Numbered from the stretch's first letter, positions 28,660 through 38,085 are shown. The stretch is 64,000 nucleotides of DNA from Brumimicrobium sp033722555 (GCA_033722555.1 JAWVYS010000002.1:62001-126000); one strand, 5' to 3'. Notes: a model not told the origin generated them from the sequence alone. Made by a program: numbers and translations.

Positions 28660-29604
28660 ATGACAGTATTGTTCCTGGATACAGTGCATGAAGTATTACA
28701 GCAACGACTCTCACAGAAAGGGTTCGAATGCATAGACGCTTCCGGATGGAGCAGAGAACAGAGCCTGATTGCGCTCACGGATGCGGAAGGGATCGTTATA
28801 CGATCACGATTTCCTATGAATGCTGATTTTCTCTCTCGGGCGAACAAACTAAAGTTCATTGCCCGAAGCGGAGCAGGGATGGAAAACATAGACCTTGATT
28901 ATACGACTAAAAGAGGAATACTATGTTTTAATGCTCCGGAAGGAAACCGAAATGCGGTTGCAGAACATGCTCTTGGGATGCTGCTTTCGCTTTTCAACAA
29001 GCTTAATAAGGGGGACAGAGAAGTCAGACAAGGCATTTGGGACAGGGAAGGAAACCGCGGAATTGAACTGGATGGTAAAACTGTAGGAATAATTGGGTAT
29101 GGAAATAACGGCAGTGCATTCGCCAAAAAGCTCAGCGGTTTCGAAACGGAGGTTCTTTCATACGACAAATACAAACAGAACTACGAAGACGGATATACCC
29201 AAGAGGCCACTATGGAGGAGCTTTTTGAAAAATGTGATGTTCTGTCCTTTCACATTCCACAAAATGAAGAAACGATATATATGGCTGATGAGGCCTTCTT
29301 CAATAAATTCCGTAAACCGATCTATGTTATTAACCTTTCAAGAGGAAAGATCATTAAAACCGCTGCTCTTCTTCAAGGCCTTTCCAGCGGAAAAATACCG
29401 GGTGCCTGTCTGGACGTACTTGAATATGAGAGCGCTTCCTTTGAAAAAGTGCTGGATGGAACAGAGAACAACGAATTCAAAGCCCTCCTTCAGTCTGAAA
29501 AGGTAATTTTCTCTCCCCACGTCGGAGGCTGGACCAAGGAGAGTTACTTTAAGCTCAGTAACATTCTTGCAGATAAAATCCTTAATGAATACGGTCTCCT
29601 CTGA
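28660..29604 (+). CDS. D-2-hydroxyacid dehydrogenase, phosphoglycerate dehydrogenase-like
   Basis: This NAD-dependent enzyme oxidises a D-2-hydroxyacid; 3-phosphoglycerate is the most likely substrate, giving the first step of serine synthesis, but this is inference. In the 314-residue protein the nucleotide-binding loop is GYGNNG (146-151), with an Asp at 169 (SYDKYK) at the end of the second strand, which favours NAD over NADP. The catalytic triad is present: Arg228 (NLSRGK), Glu255 (DVLEYE) and His287 (SPHVGG). There is no ACT or other C-terminal domain, as in short Bacteroidota SerA-like enzymes. It is convergent with aspartate kinase, with 6 bases between stops. Confidence 0.9.
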   Translation: MTVLFLDTVHEVLQQRLSQKGFECIDASGWSREQSLIALTDAEGIVIRSRFPMNADFLSRANKLKFIARSGAGMENIDLDYTTKRGILCFNAPEGNRNAVAEHALGMLLSLFNKLNKGDREVRQGIWDREGNRGIELDGKTVGIIGYGNNGSAFAKKLSGFETEVLSYDKYKQNYEDGYTQEATMEELFEKCDVLSFHIPQNEETIYMADEAFFNKFRKPIYVINLSRGKIIKTAALLQGLSSGKIPGACLDVLEYESASFEKVLDGTENNEFKALLQSEKVIFSPHVGGWTKESYFKLSNILADKILNEYGLL

Positions 29605-29610
29605 GCGAAA

Positions 29611-30882
29611 TCAGCCCGGATTTTTCATTACAATTCGCGCCGTTTGTCTGGTCTTTTGTTCCATCAGAATCTCTTTATTTGCCGTCACACGGTCAATTGT
29701 ATCCCGGTCATAATGTCTGATTGTTACAAGTTCCAGATCCCTGTTGTATTTAACCACGTAATCTCCACTGAGCATATCGATGAGTTTGTTTAGGCGGAGT
29801 GTATCAATATCCAGACAAACAGAAAAACTTACTGCAGAATTCTGCATGATGTTGATATGTCCACCGGCCTTGGCAAGTTTTGCAAAAATATCGCTCAAAT
29901 TTTCTTCAACAATGAAAGAAAAATCCTTGGGAGTTATCGAAAGTAGTACCTGATTGAGCTTGAAAATAAAAGAAGGCACCAGATGATCGTTCTCTGTTGA
30001 ATGCTGGATAACCGTACCTTCCTCTCCAGGATGAATAAAGGACTTTACATACAACGGAATTCCTTTGTTTTGTAATGGTTTTATCGTTTTAGGATGTATT
30101 ACCGAAGCACCGTAATAAGCCAATTCGATCGCTTCTTTAAAAGAAATTTTATCCAGTTTCACCGTGTTGTCGAACCACTTGGGATCGGCGTTCAACATAC
30201 CTGGTACGTCCTTCCAAATCGTTACGCTTTCGGCATCTGTGCAATAAGCAAATATCCCGGCGGTAAAATCGGAGCCTTCCCGCCCCAGTGTGGTAGTAAA
30301 ATTCTCTTCAGTGTGACCTAAGAAACCTTGCGTGATGATCACGTTTTTATCGTTGTGCAATGCGATGTATTTGGTAATCAGTTCTCTTGTTTTTTCCCAT
30401 TCGATTTCGGCATATCGATAAGTATGATCTGTTCGAACGAGTTTTCGTGCATCGCTCCAAATGACATCATTTCTCTTCTCCTCGAGGTAGGCCGCAACGA
30501 TCTTTGTGGAGACCACCTCGCCGAGGGATACGATCTGATCGTACTCAAAGTCAAAATTTTCAGCAATCTGCAAATTTGATCGGTTACCCAGATCATTAAA
30601 AATGGTTTTGACCTCGTTAAATATCGGGTGAATCTCGTTGTCAAACAGATCCTTGAGAATATCCAGGTGAAATTTTTTTCTTTCCTCAATAAGCTCGCGA
30701 AAAAGATCATAATTCTGCTCATAAAGTGCATTCACCACGCCTTCCAGAGCATTTGTTGTTTTTCCCATCGCCGAAACCACAACGATCAGTCGTTCATCCC
30801 TGAATCTTTCAAGGATGGTCTTTACATTTCTGACAGCAGCTGCATCTTTCACGGATGCCCCTCCGAACTTAAAAACTTTCAT
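29611..30882 (-). CDS. lysC: Aspartate kinase (monofunctional)
   Basis: This enzyme phosphorylates aspartate, the entry step to lysine, threonine, methionine and diaminopimelate. The 423-residue protein begins with the kinase signature MKVFKFGGASVKDA. Other family features are VVVSAMGKTTNALE, the GREGSDFTAGIFAYC segment that binds nucleotide and substrate, and GASVIHPKTIKPLQNKGIP. The C-terminal third holds an ACT-like region (QVLLSITPKDFSFIVEENL, then GGHINIMQNSAVSFSVCLD), suggesting feedback control. There is no homoserine dehydrogenase domain. The start is backed by the strict family N-terminus. Confidence 0.94.
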   Translation of the reverse strand: MKVFKFGGASVKDAAAVRNVKTILERFRDERLIVVVSAMGKTTNALEGVVNALYEQNYDLFRELIEERKKFHLDILKDLFDNEIHPIFNEVKTIFNDLGNRSNLQIAENFDFEYDQIVSLGEVVSTKIVAAYLEEKRNDVIWSDARKLVRTDHTYRYAEIEWEKTRELITKYIALHNDKNVIITQGFLGHTEENFTTTLGREGSDFTAGIFAYCTDAESVTIWKDVPGMLNADPKWFDNTVKLDKISFKEAIELAYYGASVIHPKTIKPLQNKGIPLYVKSFIHPGEEGTVIQHSTENDHLVPSFIFKLNQVLLSITPKDFSFIVEENLSDIFAKLAKAGGHINIMQNSAVSFSVCLDIDTLRLNKLIDMLSGDYVVKYNRDLELVTIRHYDRDTIDRVTANKEILMEQKTRQTARIVMKNPG

Positions 30883-30937
30883 TCACCTTAATTTATTTCG
30901 CGAATTTAATTTTATTACTTTAGATGAGTACCAAACG

Positions 30938-31309
30938 TTGAGAAACTTACAGAATTTGAATAATAGTGAAATAATTAAACGTTTCGATGAGCAGGAATTC
31001 GTTCTGGCCACAATCGATCAGATCACAAAAGATTTTTTAAAGGTTGGAATAAAATTAGAATTTCTTCCTGAACACACCCAATCTGCGGGTTCACTTATCG
31101 AATATTTGAACAACGAACTGGAAATTGTGATGCGGGAAGCACCTTCATTACTTACCCGTTTATTCTATCTTGTGGATATACCTGAAACCAACATCCGGGA
31201 AATCTTCGATTCCTCAGACCTCCCCTCCCGTGATCTGGCTGATTTGTTATTGTTAAGGGCCGCTCAGAAAGTTTATTTCCGAGAGAAATATAAATCTTCC
31301 AGCCTTTGA
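30938..31309 (+). CDS. Small conserved-looking protein of unknown function (start uncertain, probably TTG)
   Basis: The product is not recognised. An open frame reaches back into aspartate kinase on the other strand, but no ATG lies in the plausible region. TTG at 30938 (leading to LRNLQNLNN) or 30956 is the likely start, giving about 117-123 residues. The sequence is helix-rich and charged (EIIKRFDEQEFVLATIDQI, TRLFYLVDIPETNIREIF, LADLLLLRAAQKVYFREKY), with no signal peptide, so it should be cytoplasmic. It is divergent from aspartate kinase and sits about 100 bases before sucA. A true gene is supported by codon-like composition and the lack of stops; the start call is weak. Confidence 0.6.
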   Translation: MRNLQNLNNSEIIKRFDEQEFVLATIDQITKDFLKVGIKLEFLPEHTQSAGSLIEYLNNELEIVMREAPSLLTRLFYLVDIPETNIREIFDSSDLPSRDLADLLLLRAAQKVYFREKYKSSSL

Positions 31310-31377
31310 GGTCACTCAAAATGGTTTTTACGGCAAACAATTTACCCCATTTTGGTGTCATAAGTCTTAGAAAATTG

Positions 31378-31385
31378 TAGTTTTG
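31378..31385 (+). promoter_or_regulatory. Candidate -7 box of the sucA promoter
   Basis: TAGTTTTG is an exact match to the Bacteroidota -7 pattern TAnnTTTG. A TTTG lies at 31351-31354, 23 bases upstream, slightly more than the usual spacing. Transcription would begin near 31390, only a few bases before the first possible ATG (31397) but about 20 before the second (31412), which favours the second as the true start. Confidence 0.5.
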
Positions 31386-31411
31386 TTATTCCATAAATGT
31401 TAAATAATAAC

Positions 31412-34141
31412 ATGGATAAAGTATCATATGTAGGCAACGCAGATGTAAATGCGATAAACGATTTATACGAATCGTACAGAAAGAACCCCGATAACGTAGA
31501 CCAGGGATGGAGAAAGTTTTTTGAAGGATTTGAATTCGCTCAGATAACTTACGGAGAAGATGGAGAAAATGCCGTTCCCGCGAATTTTTCCAAGGAACTG
31601 AAAGTCATGGCTCTTATCGACGGATATCGTTCCAGAGGTCATCTTTTTACCAAAACAAACCCGGTAAGGGAACGAAGAAAATACAGCCCTACTCTCGATA
31701 TTGAAAACTTCGGTCTCGAAGAATCCGACCTCGATGAAGAATTTCAGGCAGGTGCAGAAATAGGCATAGGGAAGGCCAAACTGAAGGATATCATTTCACA
31801 TCTCAAGGAGGCTTACTGTGAGAGCATTGGACTCGAGTTCCATTATATCCGCGACCCGGAACGCAAAAAATGGTTTATGAACAAGCTTGAGCTTGATAAC
31901 AGGCCTAAATTTGATTCCGAGACCAAAAAGGAAATGCTTCGTAAACTCAGTGAAGCAACACTGTTTGAACAGTTTCTGCAAAAGAAATATGTCGGTCAAA
32001 AACGATTCTCCATTGAAGGTGGTGAGGCGATCATCGCAGGGTTGGACAGACTTGTAAGAAAAGGTGCTGATCTTGATATCGAAGAATTCGTGGTGGGAAT
32101 GGCTCACCGCGGAAGACTAAACATGCTGGTAAACATATTCGATAAGGACATCGAAGAGTTATTTGCAGAATTTGACGGAAAAGAGTTCGACGACGATGAT
32201 TCCTTTGACGGAGACGTAAAATATCACCTTGGTCAGACCAGAACCATTGAAATCGGAGAAAAGAAAATTCAGTTGACCCTTGCGCCAAATCCTTCACACC
32301 TCGAGGCAGTGGATCCGGTGGTTGAGGGTATTTCACGAGCAAAAATTGACGATTACCTTAAATCCGAAGATAAAATTGTTCCTATTCTTATTCATGGAGA
32401 TGCAGCAATCGCGGGTCAAGGGGTTGTGTATGAAGTAATTCAGATGGCACAATTGCAGGGTTACCGAACAGGTGGAACCATACATATTGTGGTAAACAAT
32501 CAGATTGGATTTACAACCAATTATCTTGACGGTCGTTCCAGTACCTACTGTACCGATGTGGCTAAAACCACGCTGAGTCCTGTTTTTCACGTAAACGGAG
32601 ATGACATTGAGGCGGTAGCTCAAACCTTCCTTATCGCACTGGAATATCGTCAGAAGTTCCACCAGGATATTTTCATCGATCTACTGTGTTACCGTAAATA
32701 CGGACATAATGAAGGAGATGAACCGAAATTTACGCAGCCGAAATTATACAAGGCGCTTGCAAAGCATCCGAATCCAAGAGATATCTATAAAGATCAACTG
32801 GTTAAGGAGGGCGTAATCGACCAGGAGTACGACGACAAGGTAACTGAAGAGCTGAACGAAACATTGAATACCCGTTACGATGCCTCTAAAAAGATGGAGA
32901 AAGTAACGGTAACGAACTTTCTAGGTAAACTCTGGGATAAGTTTGATTTCGCAACGGAAGATGATTTCAAGCAGTCCCCTAAAACAGGTGTTTCGAAAGA
33001 AAAACTGAAGGAATTAGGAAAAAAGCTCGCAACCGTTCCCGAAGATAAAAAGGTCTTCAGAAAAGTGCACAAACTGTTTCAAGACAGGCTTGACATGATA
33101 GAAGACAATAAACTCGACTGGGGTATGGCTGAGATGCTTGCTTACGCTTCACTTCTCGTTGAAGGGCATCCCGTACGCATTTCCGGTCAGGATGTGGAGC
33201 GCGGTACTTTCTCACATCGCCATGCGGTAATCAGAACGGAAGATGATGAGGAGCGCATTGTTACCTTGAATCATCTGGAGGAGGATCAGGCGAAAATGTA
33301 TATTTACAATTCACTGCTATCCGAGTACGGTGTGCTTGGCTTTGATTACGGTTATTCTATAGCTCAACCGAATGCCCTGACGATCTGGGAAGCTCAGTTC
33401 GGGGATTTTATGAACGGAGCACAAATCATGATCGATCAGTTTATCACCTGCGGGGAAGACAAATGGAATGTACAGTCAGGTCTGGTAATGCTCTTACCAC
33501 ACGGTTATGAAGGACAAGGATCCGAGCACTCTTCAGCACGGATGGAACGTTTTCTTCAGAACACCGGAAATCTAAACATTCAGGTAGTTAACTCTACTAC
33601 TCCGGCCAACCATTTCCATCTTTTAAGAAGACAGTTAAAGAGAAATTTCAGAAAGCCTTTGATTGTTTTCTCTCCAAAATTTCTTCTGCGTTATTCTAAA
33701 GCGGTGTCTACTCTGGAAGATCTTGCTGAAGGTGGTTTTCAGGAGGTTATCGACGACCCAAGAAATATTCATGATTCCGCAAACAGCGTTGTGCTGTGTT
33801 CGGGTAAAGTGTATTATGACTTCCTGAACGAGGCTGAAGAACGTGGTGTAGAATCAATGGCATTCGTTCGAATAGAACAACTTTATCCGCTACCTCTGGA
33901 CCAGATCAATGAGGTTCTTGGTAAATACAAAAATGCCAAAAACATCATTTGGGGACAGGAAGAACCGGAAAATATGGGTGCCTGGAGCTACATGGCGCTG
34001 AATCTTCGCCACATAGATCTCAAATGCGTTTCGCGACCACGTTCTGCCGCTCCGGCTGCCGGATCCAAGGAAATCCATTTAAGAAGGTTAAAGAATTTAT
34101 ATAACAATTTATTTCAGTATGCAGCGGTAGCTGCCGATTAA
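31412..34141 (+). CDS. sucA: 2-oxoglutarate dehydrogenase E1 component
   Basis: This thiamine diphosphate enzyme decarboxylates 2-oxoglutarate in the citric acid cycle and passes the succinyl group to E2. The 909-residue length fits the family. Recognisable parts are the N-terminal E2-binding segment (VNAINDLYESYRKNPDNVD), GMAHRGRLNMLVNIF (near 230), the ThDP-site region YGHNEGDEPKFTQP (near 430) and the C-terminal transketolase-like domain with RGTFSHRHAVI and PHGYEGQGSEHSSAR. The ATG at 31412 is preferred over 31397 because of the predicted transcription start. The E2 gene follows after 21 bases, so the two form an operon. The E3 gene is not in the window. Confidence 0.97.
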   Translation: MDKVSYVGNADVNAINDLYESYRKNPDNVDQGWRKFFEGFEFAQITYGEDGENAVPANFSKELKVMALIDGYRSRGHLFTKTNPVRERRKYSPTLDIENFGLEESDLDEEFQAGAEIGIGKAKLKDIISHLKEAYCESIGLEFHYIRDPERKKWFMNKLELDNRPKFDSETKKEMLRKLSEATLFEQFLQKKYVGQKRFSIEGGEAIIAGLDRLVRKGADLDIEEFVVGMAHRGRLNMLVNIFDKDIEELFAEFDGKEFDDDDSFDGDVKYHLGQTRTIEIGEKKIQLTLAPNPSHLEAVDPVVEGISRAKIDDYLKSEDKIVPILIHGDAAIAGQGVVYEVIQMAQLQGYRTGGTIHIVVNNQIGFTTNYLDGRSSTYCTDVAKTTLSPVFHVNGDDIEAVAQTFLIALEYRQKFHQDIFIDLLCYRKYGHNEGDEPKFTQPKLYKALAKHPNPRDIYKDQLVKEGVIDQEYDDKVTEELNETLNTRYDASKKMEKVTVTNFLGKLWDKFDFATEDDFKQSPKTGVSKEKLKELGKKLATVPEDKKVFRKVHKLFQDRLDMIEDNKLDWGMAEMLAYASLLVEGHPVRISGQDVERGTFSHRHAVIRTEDDEERIVTLNHLEEDQAKMYIYNSLLSEYGVLGFDYGYSIAQPNALTIWEAQFGDFMNGAQIMIDQFITCGEDKWNVQSGLVMLLPHGYEGQGSEHSSARMERFLQNTGNLNIQVVNSTTPANHFHLLRRQLKRNFRKPLIVFSPKFLLRYSKAVSTLEDLAEGGFQEVIDDPRNIHDSANSVVLCSGKVYYDFLNEAEERGVESMAFVRIEQLYPLPLDQINEVLGKYKNAKNIIWGQEEPENMGAWSYMALNLRHIDLKCVSRPRSAAPAAGSKEIHLRRLKNLYNNLFQYAAVAAD

Positions 34142-34162
34142 CAAAATTAAAAGATACAGATT

Positions 34163-35512
34163 ATGTCAGTGATAGAAATGAAAGTTCCCAGCCCCGGAGA
34201 ATCCATATCGGAGGTTGAAATAGCAGAATGGTTGGTTTCTGACGGTGATTACGTGGAAAAAGATCAGGCAATCGCAGAAGTTGATTCCGATAAAGCTTCC
34301 CTGGAATTGCCAGCAGAAGCTTCAGGAACGATTACTTTGAAGGCAGAAGCCGGGGACACTGTTGAAGTAGGACAGGTGGTTGCACTAATCGACACATCGG
34401 CTGAAGCTCCGGGAGACAAAGGAGGAGAAGATAAAAAGAAGAAGGAAAAATCCGATAAAGACGAGGAAAAGGAAAAGAAAGAATCCAAGAAGGAAGAAAA
34501 GGAATCTGAAGAGAAGAAGGAGTCTGACGAAAAGGACAAAAAATACGGCGAGAAAAAAGAAAATGAAGAAGACGAATCTTTTGAGAAACTCGGCCCCAAA
34601 GACAAGAAAACGCATGCTTCTGGTATAGCTTCTCCCGCTGCGGAAAAGCTGATCCGTGAACACGATGTTTCAAAGGATAAAATTTCAGGCACAGGAAAAG
34701 CAGGACGTATCACTAAACAGGATGTCGAAAAAGCTATTGCGGCAGGATTCGACACCGATTCACTAGCGGGATGGGGCGGAACCAGAGAGAAAAGTTCTGA
34801 AAAAATGTCCATGCTTCGCCGCAAGGTAGCTGAACGCCTCGTAGCTGTGAAAAATGAAACGGCTATGTTGACGACCTTCAATGAAGTGGATATGAAGCCT
34901 ATCATGGATTTAAGAAACAAATACAAGAAGGCATTTGCTGATCATCATGAGGTGAATTTAGGGTTCATGTCCTTCTTCACCAAAGCATGTACTGAAGCCC
35001 TGAACCTCTTTCCGGCGGTGAATGCCCAGATTGAAGGAAAAGACATGATTCTGCATGATTATGCGGATATAGGAATTGCCGTATCCTCTCCGAAAGGATT
35101 GATGGTACCGGTTATTCGCAATGCGGAACGAATGAGCCTTGCAGAAATTGAAAGCGAAATCAAAAAACTGGCTACGAAAGCCAGAGACGGGAAAATTACG
35201 CCGGACGAAATGACCGGAGGTACCTTTACAATCACAAACGGTGGTGTTTTCGGATCCATGCTTTCTACGCCGATCATTAACCCACCACAGTCAGCTATTC
35301 TGGGCATGCACAACATCGTAGAGCGTCCTGTAGCCATCGACGGAAAAGTGGAAATTCGTCCTATCATGTATGTGGCGTTGTCTTACGATCACCGCATCAT
35401 CGACGGAAAAGAATCTGTCAGTTTCTTGGTGAAAGTTAAGGAAATGCTTGAAAATCCTGAAAGAATGATTTTCGGAGGCAAAGACCCTTATGAAGTCTTG
35501 TTAGGACTTTAA
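34163..35512 (+). CDS. sucB: 2-oxoglutarate dehydrogenase E2, dihydrolipoyllysine succinyltransferase
   Basis: This forms the core of the 2-oxoglutarate dehydrogenase complex and transfers succinyl groups to CoA. In the 449-residue protein the lipoyl domain spans residues 2-78, with the modified lysine in DSDKAS (K44). A peripheral-subunit-binding domain is at about 153-190 (ASPAAEKLIREHDV, GKAGRITKQDVEKA). The catalytic domain ends with YDHRIIDGKES, holding the HxxxDG active site (His near 411). The linker at 86-148 is unusual: almost only Lys, Glu, Asp and Ser instead of the normal Ala/Pro-rich type. It is co-transcribed with sucA and followed by a strong terminator. Confidence 0.97.
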   Translation: MSVIEMKVPSPGESISEVEIAEWLVSDGDYVEKDQAIAEVDSDKASLELPAEASGTITLKAEAGDTVEVGQVVALIDTSAEAPGDKGGEDKKKKEKSDKDEEKEKKESKKEEKESEEKKESDEKDKKYGEKKENEEDESFEKLGPKDKKTHASGIASPAAEKLIREHDVSKDKISGTGKAGRITKQDVEKAIAAGFDTDSLAGWGGTREKSSEKMSMLRRKVAERLVAVKNETAMLTTFNEVDMKPIMDLRNKYKKAFADHHEVNLGFMSFFTKACTEALNLFPAVNAQIEGKDMILHDYADIGIAVSSPKGLMVPVIRNAERMSLAEIESEIKKLATKARDGKITPDEMTGGTFTITNGGVFGSMLSTPIINPPQSAILGMHNIVERPVAIDGKVEIRPIMYVALSYDHRIIDGKESVSFLVKVKEMLENPERMIFGGKDPYEVLLGL

Positions 35513-35532
35513 TTTTATATTGAATTATTTTT

Positions 35533-35563
35533 AAAAAGGGATCAGTAAACTGGTCCCTTTTTT
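35533..35563 (+). terminator. Rho-independent terminator of sucAB
   Basis: A 14-base stem (AAAAAGGGATCAGT pairing with ACTGGTCCCTTTTT, one G-U pair) closes a 2-base centre and runs into a T-rich tract. It starts 21 bases after the sucB stop. Confidence 0.85.
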
Positions 35564-35576
35564 ATATTTTAGTCCG

Positions 35577-36171
35577 ATGGATGATCATTCGAATCTCGAT
35601 AGTCTTGAACTCAACGTTGAGAGTAACGCTATCCACCGTAAGCAAAAACAGTATGTCAAGGTGTTCGGTTGGATCACTTTCGGCATATCTATCTTGTATT
35701 TTCTAGCATCGCTGGTGGCATTATTCCTCTATTTAACCTTTTCTTCTTTCGTTCAAGGCATCAATAATAATATAATGGGTAAGGAATTTGAACAAATCTG
35801 GAGTTACCAGCTTTACCTCACGATATTTTCGGGCATAGTAGCCGCGCTGTTTATCGCTTCGAGCCTTGGTTTTGTTTACTTTAAAGAATGGGCAAGAAAG
35901 CTATATATTGTATCGTGTTCTGGGAATATTCTATAACATCCTTTACGTCTTCAATTCTTATTACTCCACGGTGATCACTCAAAAGAACACGTTCAAAGGA
36001 TTCAGTAACCCACAAGCTCAGGAAAACTTCAATGAAATGACTCAGACTTTCACATTTATTGGTTTGCTGTTTTATATAATTCCCGTTGCATACTTGATCA
36101 TTAACCTGGTTATTGCCGTCAAACCGACTACGCAGGAACTTTTTAAAGCCAAAACTAAAACAGCTGTTTAG
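35577..36171 (+). pseudogene. Frameshifted membrane protein gene of unknown function
   Basis: Two overlapping open frames look like halves of one gene. The first starts at ATG 35577 and encodes two hydrophobic helices (FGISILYFLASLVALFLYL and LTIFSGIVAALFIASSLGF), then reads RKLYI before stopping at 35936. The other frame, from the same point, continues YRVLGIFYNILYVFNSYY and a third and fourth helix to 36171. Skipping a single base near 35909, beside a TATATA run, joins them into about 198 residues with regular membrane topology. It may be a real mutation, a sequencing error or, less likely, a programmed shift. The family is not recognised. It lies just after the sucAB terminator. Confidence 0.65.
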
Positions 36172-36233
36172 TAAACGGTAAAAATCTTTGCCTCAACAGT
36201 ATTCCAAAGAAGTCCAAACTCTTTTGTTTTCAT

Positions 36234-36241
36234 TATCTTTG
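36234..36241 (+). promoter_or_regulatory. Candidate -7 box upstream of a TPR lipoprotein gene
   Basis: TATCTTTG exactly matches TAnnTTTG and ends 26 bases before the ATG at 36268. No TTTG lies at the usual -33 distance, so the call rests on the -7 box alone. Confidence 0.4.
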
Positions 36242-36267
36242 TAGCTCTAACGGGAAAATTCACCCTG

Positions 36268-37311
36268 ATGTTAAAAACAAAAATCCTCTTTTTATTATCC
36301 GGCATCATTGCCCTTCTCGTCGTTGGTTGCAATAACGAATCAACAGTAAAAAATGAACAGTTTTTTGAAAAGGAAGAATCTCTTTCCGAGGCCGAACTAC
36401 TTTTGCAGATTGAAGATAGTCTGAAAAAACATCCCGACAATATTGCTCTATGGTTAAGAAAAGGTGAGATCTGTCGTAAAAACCTGGATTTCAAATGTGC
36501 CCTGGATGCCGGAGCCCGAGCGTTCGTGCTCGACTCAACAAATATAGAGGCTCGTAAATTGTATGCTTGGACGCTTATCAATAAACCAAATCCACCACTT
36601 GAGGATATTGAGCGTGCAAAACGTCACTACAAATATGTACTTTCAGTAACCCCCAACGACCCTGGAGCGATGGTAGAACTGGCGAACACATACTCGCTTA
36701 CAGGAGACTTCAAAACTGCCATGAAATTCATCAACGATGCGCTAAGGATTGATGACAAATACCGCGATGCATATGTTTTGAAGGGGTCCATTTACAGAAA
36801 CGTAGAAAATTATGACCTGGCACTGTCGAGTTACCAGACAGCCGTGCAGATTGATCCCGATTTTTTCATTGGCCACCTACAGATAGGCTGGTTATTGACC
36901 GAAATGGGAAACCATGAACTCGCGCTTGAATATTATGAAAACGCATCAGAACTCAACCCCGAAAACCTGAATGCCTTATACGGGATTGCAAAAAGTTTGC
37001 AGGATATGGAGAAATACGATGAAGCATTACAAAATTATCGTCGCTTGCTGCATGTTGATTCGACAGCTGTCGTTGCTTATTTTAATCAGGCCTACATCAA
37101 ACAATATCATCAGGCTGAACTGGACAGTGCCGTGTATTTCTACAATGAATTACTCGACAGAGATCCTCAGTACATCCATGCCTGGTATCAGCTGGGTGAG
37201 ACTTATTTTTCTCAAGGAAGAAAAGCCGATGCTGCCCGTGCCTTTGCTGAGGCATTACGAATAGACAGAGATTACGAGCCGGCGCGTGAAGCCTCTCAAA
37301 AACTGAGATAG
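36268..37311 (+). CDS. TPR-repeat lipoprotein
   Basis: This 347-residue lipoprotein has lipobox VVGC (Cys21) and, after an acidic linker, about seven tetratricopeptide repeats. Typical units are MKFINDALRIDDKYRDAYVL, ALSSYQTAVQIDPDFFIGHL and ALEYYENASELNPENLNALY. Such proteins act as scaffolds for protein contacts, here on the periplasmic side of a membrane. No specific partner can be named. It is followed without any gap by a membrane protein gene (TAG directly joined to ATG), which implies coupled translation and a shared task. Confidence 0.88.
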   Translation: MLKTKILFLLSGIIALLVVGCNNESTVKNEQFFEKEESLSEAELLLQIEDSLKKHPDNIALWLRKGEICRKNLDFKCALDAGARAFVLDSTNIEARKLYAWTLINKPNPPLEDIERAKRHYKYVLSVTPNDPGAMVELANTYSLTGDFKTAMKFINDALRIDDKYRDAYVLKGSIYRNVENYDLALSSYQTAVQIDPDFFIGHLQIGWLLTEMGNHELALEYYENASELNPENLNALYGIAKSLQDMEKYDEALQNYRRLLHVDSTAVVAYFNQAYIKQYHQAELDSAVYFYNELLDRDPQYIHAWYQLGETYFSQGRKADAARAFAEALRIDRDYEPAREASQKLR

Positions 37312-37908
37312 ATGAACCGGATGAAATTGATCCAGGCGACCGGAGAAGCCATTATTCCTCTCGCAGGGTATTTCTTTTTCGACTGGAACCTGTACTTCAT
37401 TCTCCTGTTTTACTTCATTGACCTGATTGCCGGCGAAGTATTTTTACATCTAAAACTCAAGAAAATCCTGAATTATCAGGGGATTTCCGATTATTTTTCA
37501 AGAACACGCTTTTATGCCGCATTAAATGGGCTGATGATATGCGTAATAATTGCAGGCGTGCATGTTCCTGTTCGTTTACTTTATCCTGAGATCTCCTTTA
37601 AGCATGAATTCATAGAATTTCTGATGTATGAGGAAGCAGGTATACCGATCCCACAGGGATTTATATTACTTCCACTTGTCATTCTCGGAAACTATCAACA
37701 GTACAAAAGCAATTTCCTGCATCCGAAACGGTATCGCACTTTAGCGTATAAACAAGTTACGCTTTCCAGACGAAGAGCACTCATTTTCTCGCTCTCAGGT
37801 ATTGTTGCAGGAACAATATTGGCCTATTTTACAAACCTTCCTGTATTTTCTTACCTTTTGGCTTTGATAGCCGTTAAATTCTGGGTGGATTTAAAATACA
37901 CTTCTTGA
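37312..37908 (+). CDS. Integral membrane protein of unknown function
   Basis: This is a 198-residue protein with about five hydrophobic segments (IIPLAGYFFF, YFILLFYFIDLIAG, LNGLMICVIIAGVHV, GFILLPLVILGN and SLSGIVAGTILAYF with VFSYLLALIAVKFW). It has no recognised family motif. A basic loop (KSNFLHPKRYRTLAYKQVTLSRRR) should face the cytoplasm. The start may be ATG 37312 or the ATG three codons later. Its direct junction with the TPR lipoprotein suggests the two work together. No terminator is obvious in the 239 bases after it, which instead hold the second G-tract promoter. Confidence 0.8.
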   Translation: MNRMKLIQATGEAIIPLAGYFFFDWNLYFILLFYFIDLIAGEVFLHLKLKKILNYQGISDYFSRTRFYAALNGLMICVIIAGVHVPVRLLYPEISFKHEFIEFLMYEEAGIPIPQGFILLPLVILGNYQQYKSNFLHPKRYRTLAYKQVTLSRRRALIFSLSGIVAGTILAYFTNLPVFSYLLALIAVKFWVDLKYTS

Positions 37909-38085
37909 AAAGGCCTCTTTCACAAAAAAATAGTTCTTTATATCAATTGTTTTTCTAAATCCTTCTGTAGAAGGATTCTTCGATAAAACATCCAAATAAC
38001 TGGCTTTGAGGGCTATTCTCCGTACAATTATTTGTTATAAACTCACATTATTTTTGTAACTATTTGAAAAATAATTGCATAAAAA

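Noticed and set aside
34264..34926. 220-residue Ser/Phe-rich gene opposite sucB
   Set aside because: It is the mirror of the Lys/Glu codons of the E2 linker and runs into conserved E2 sequence. It has no recognisable domain.
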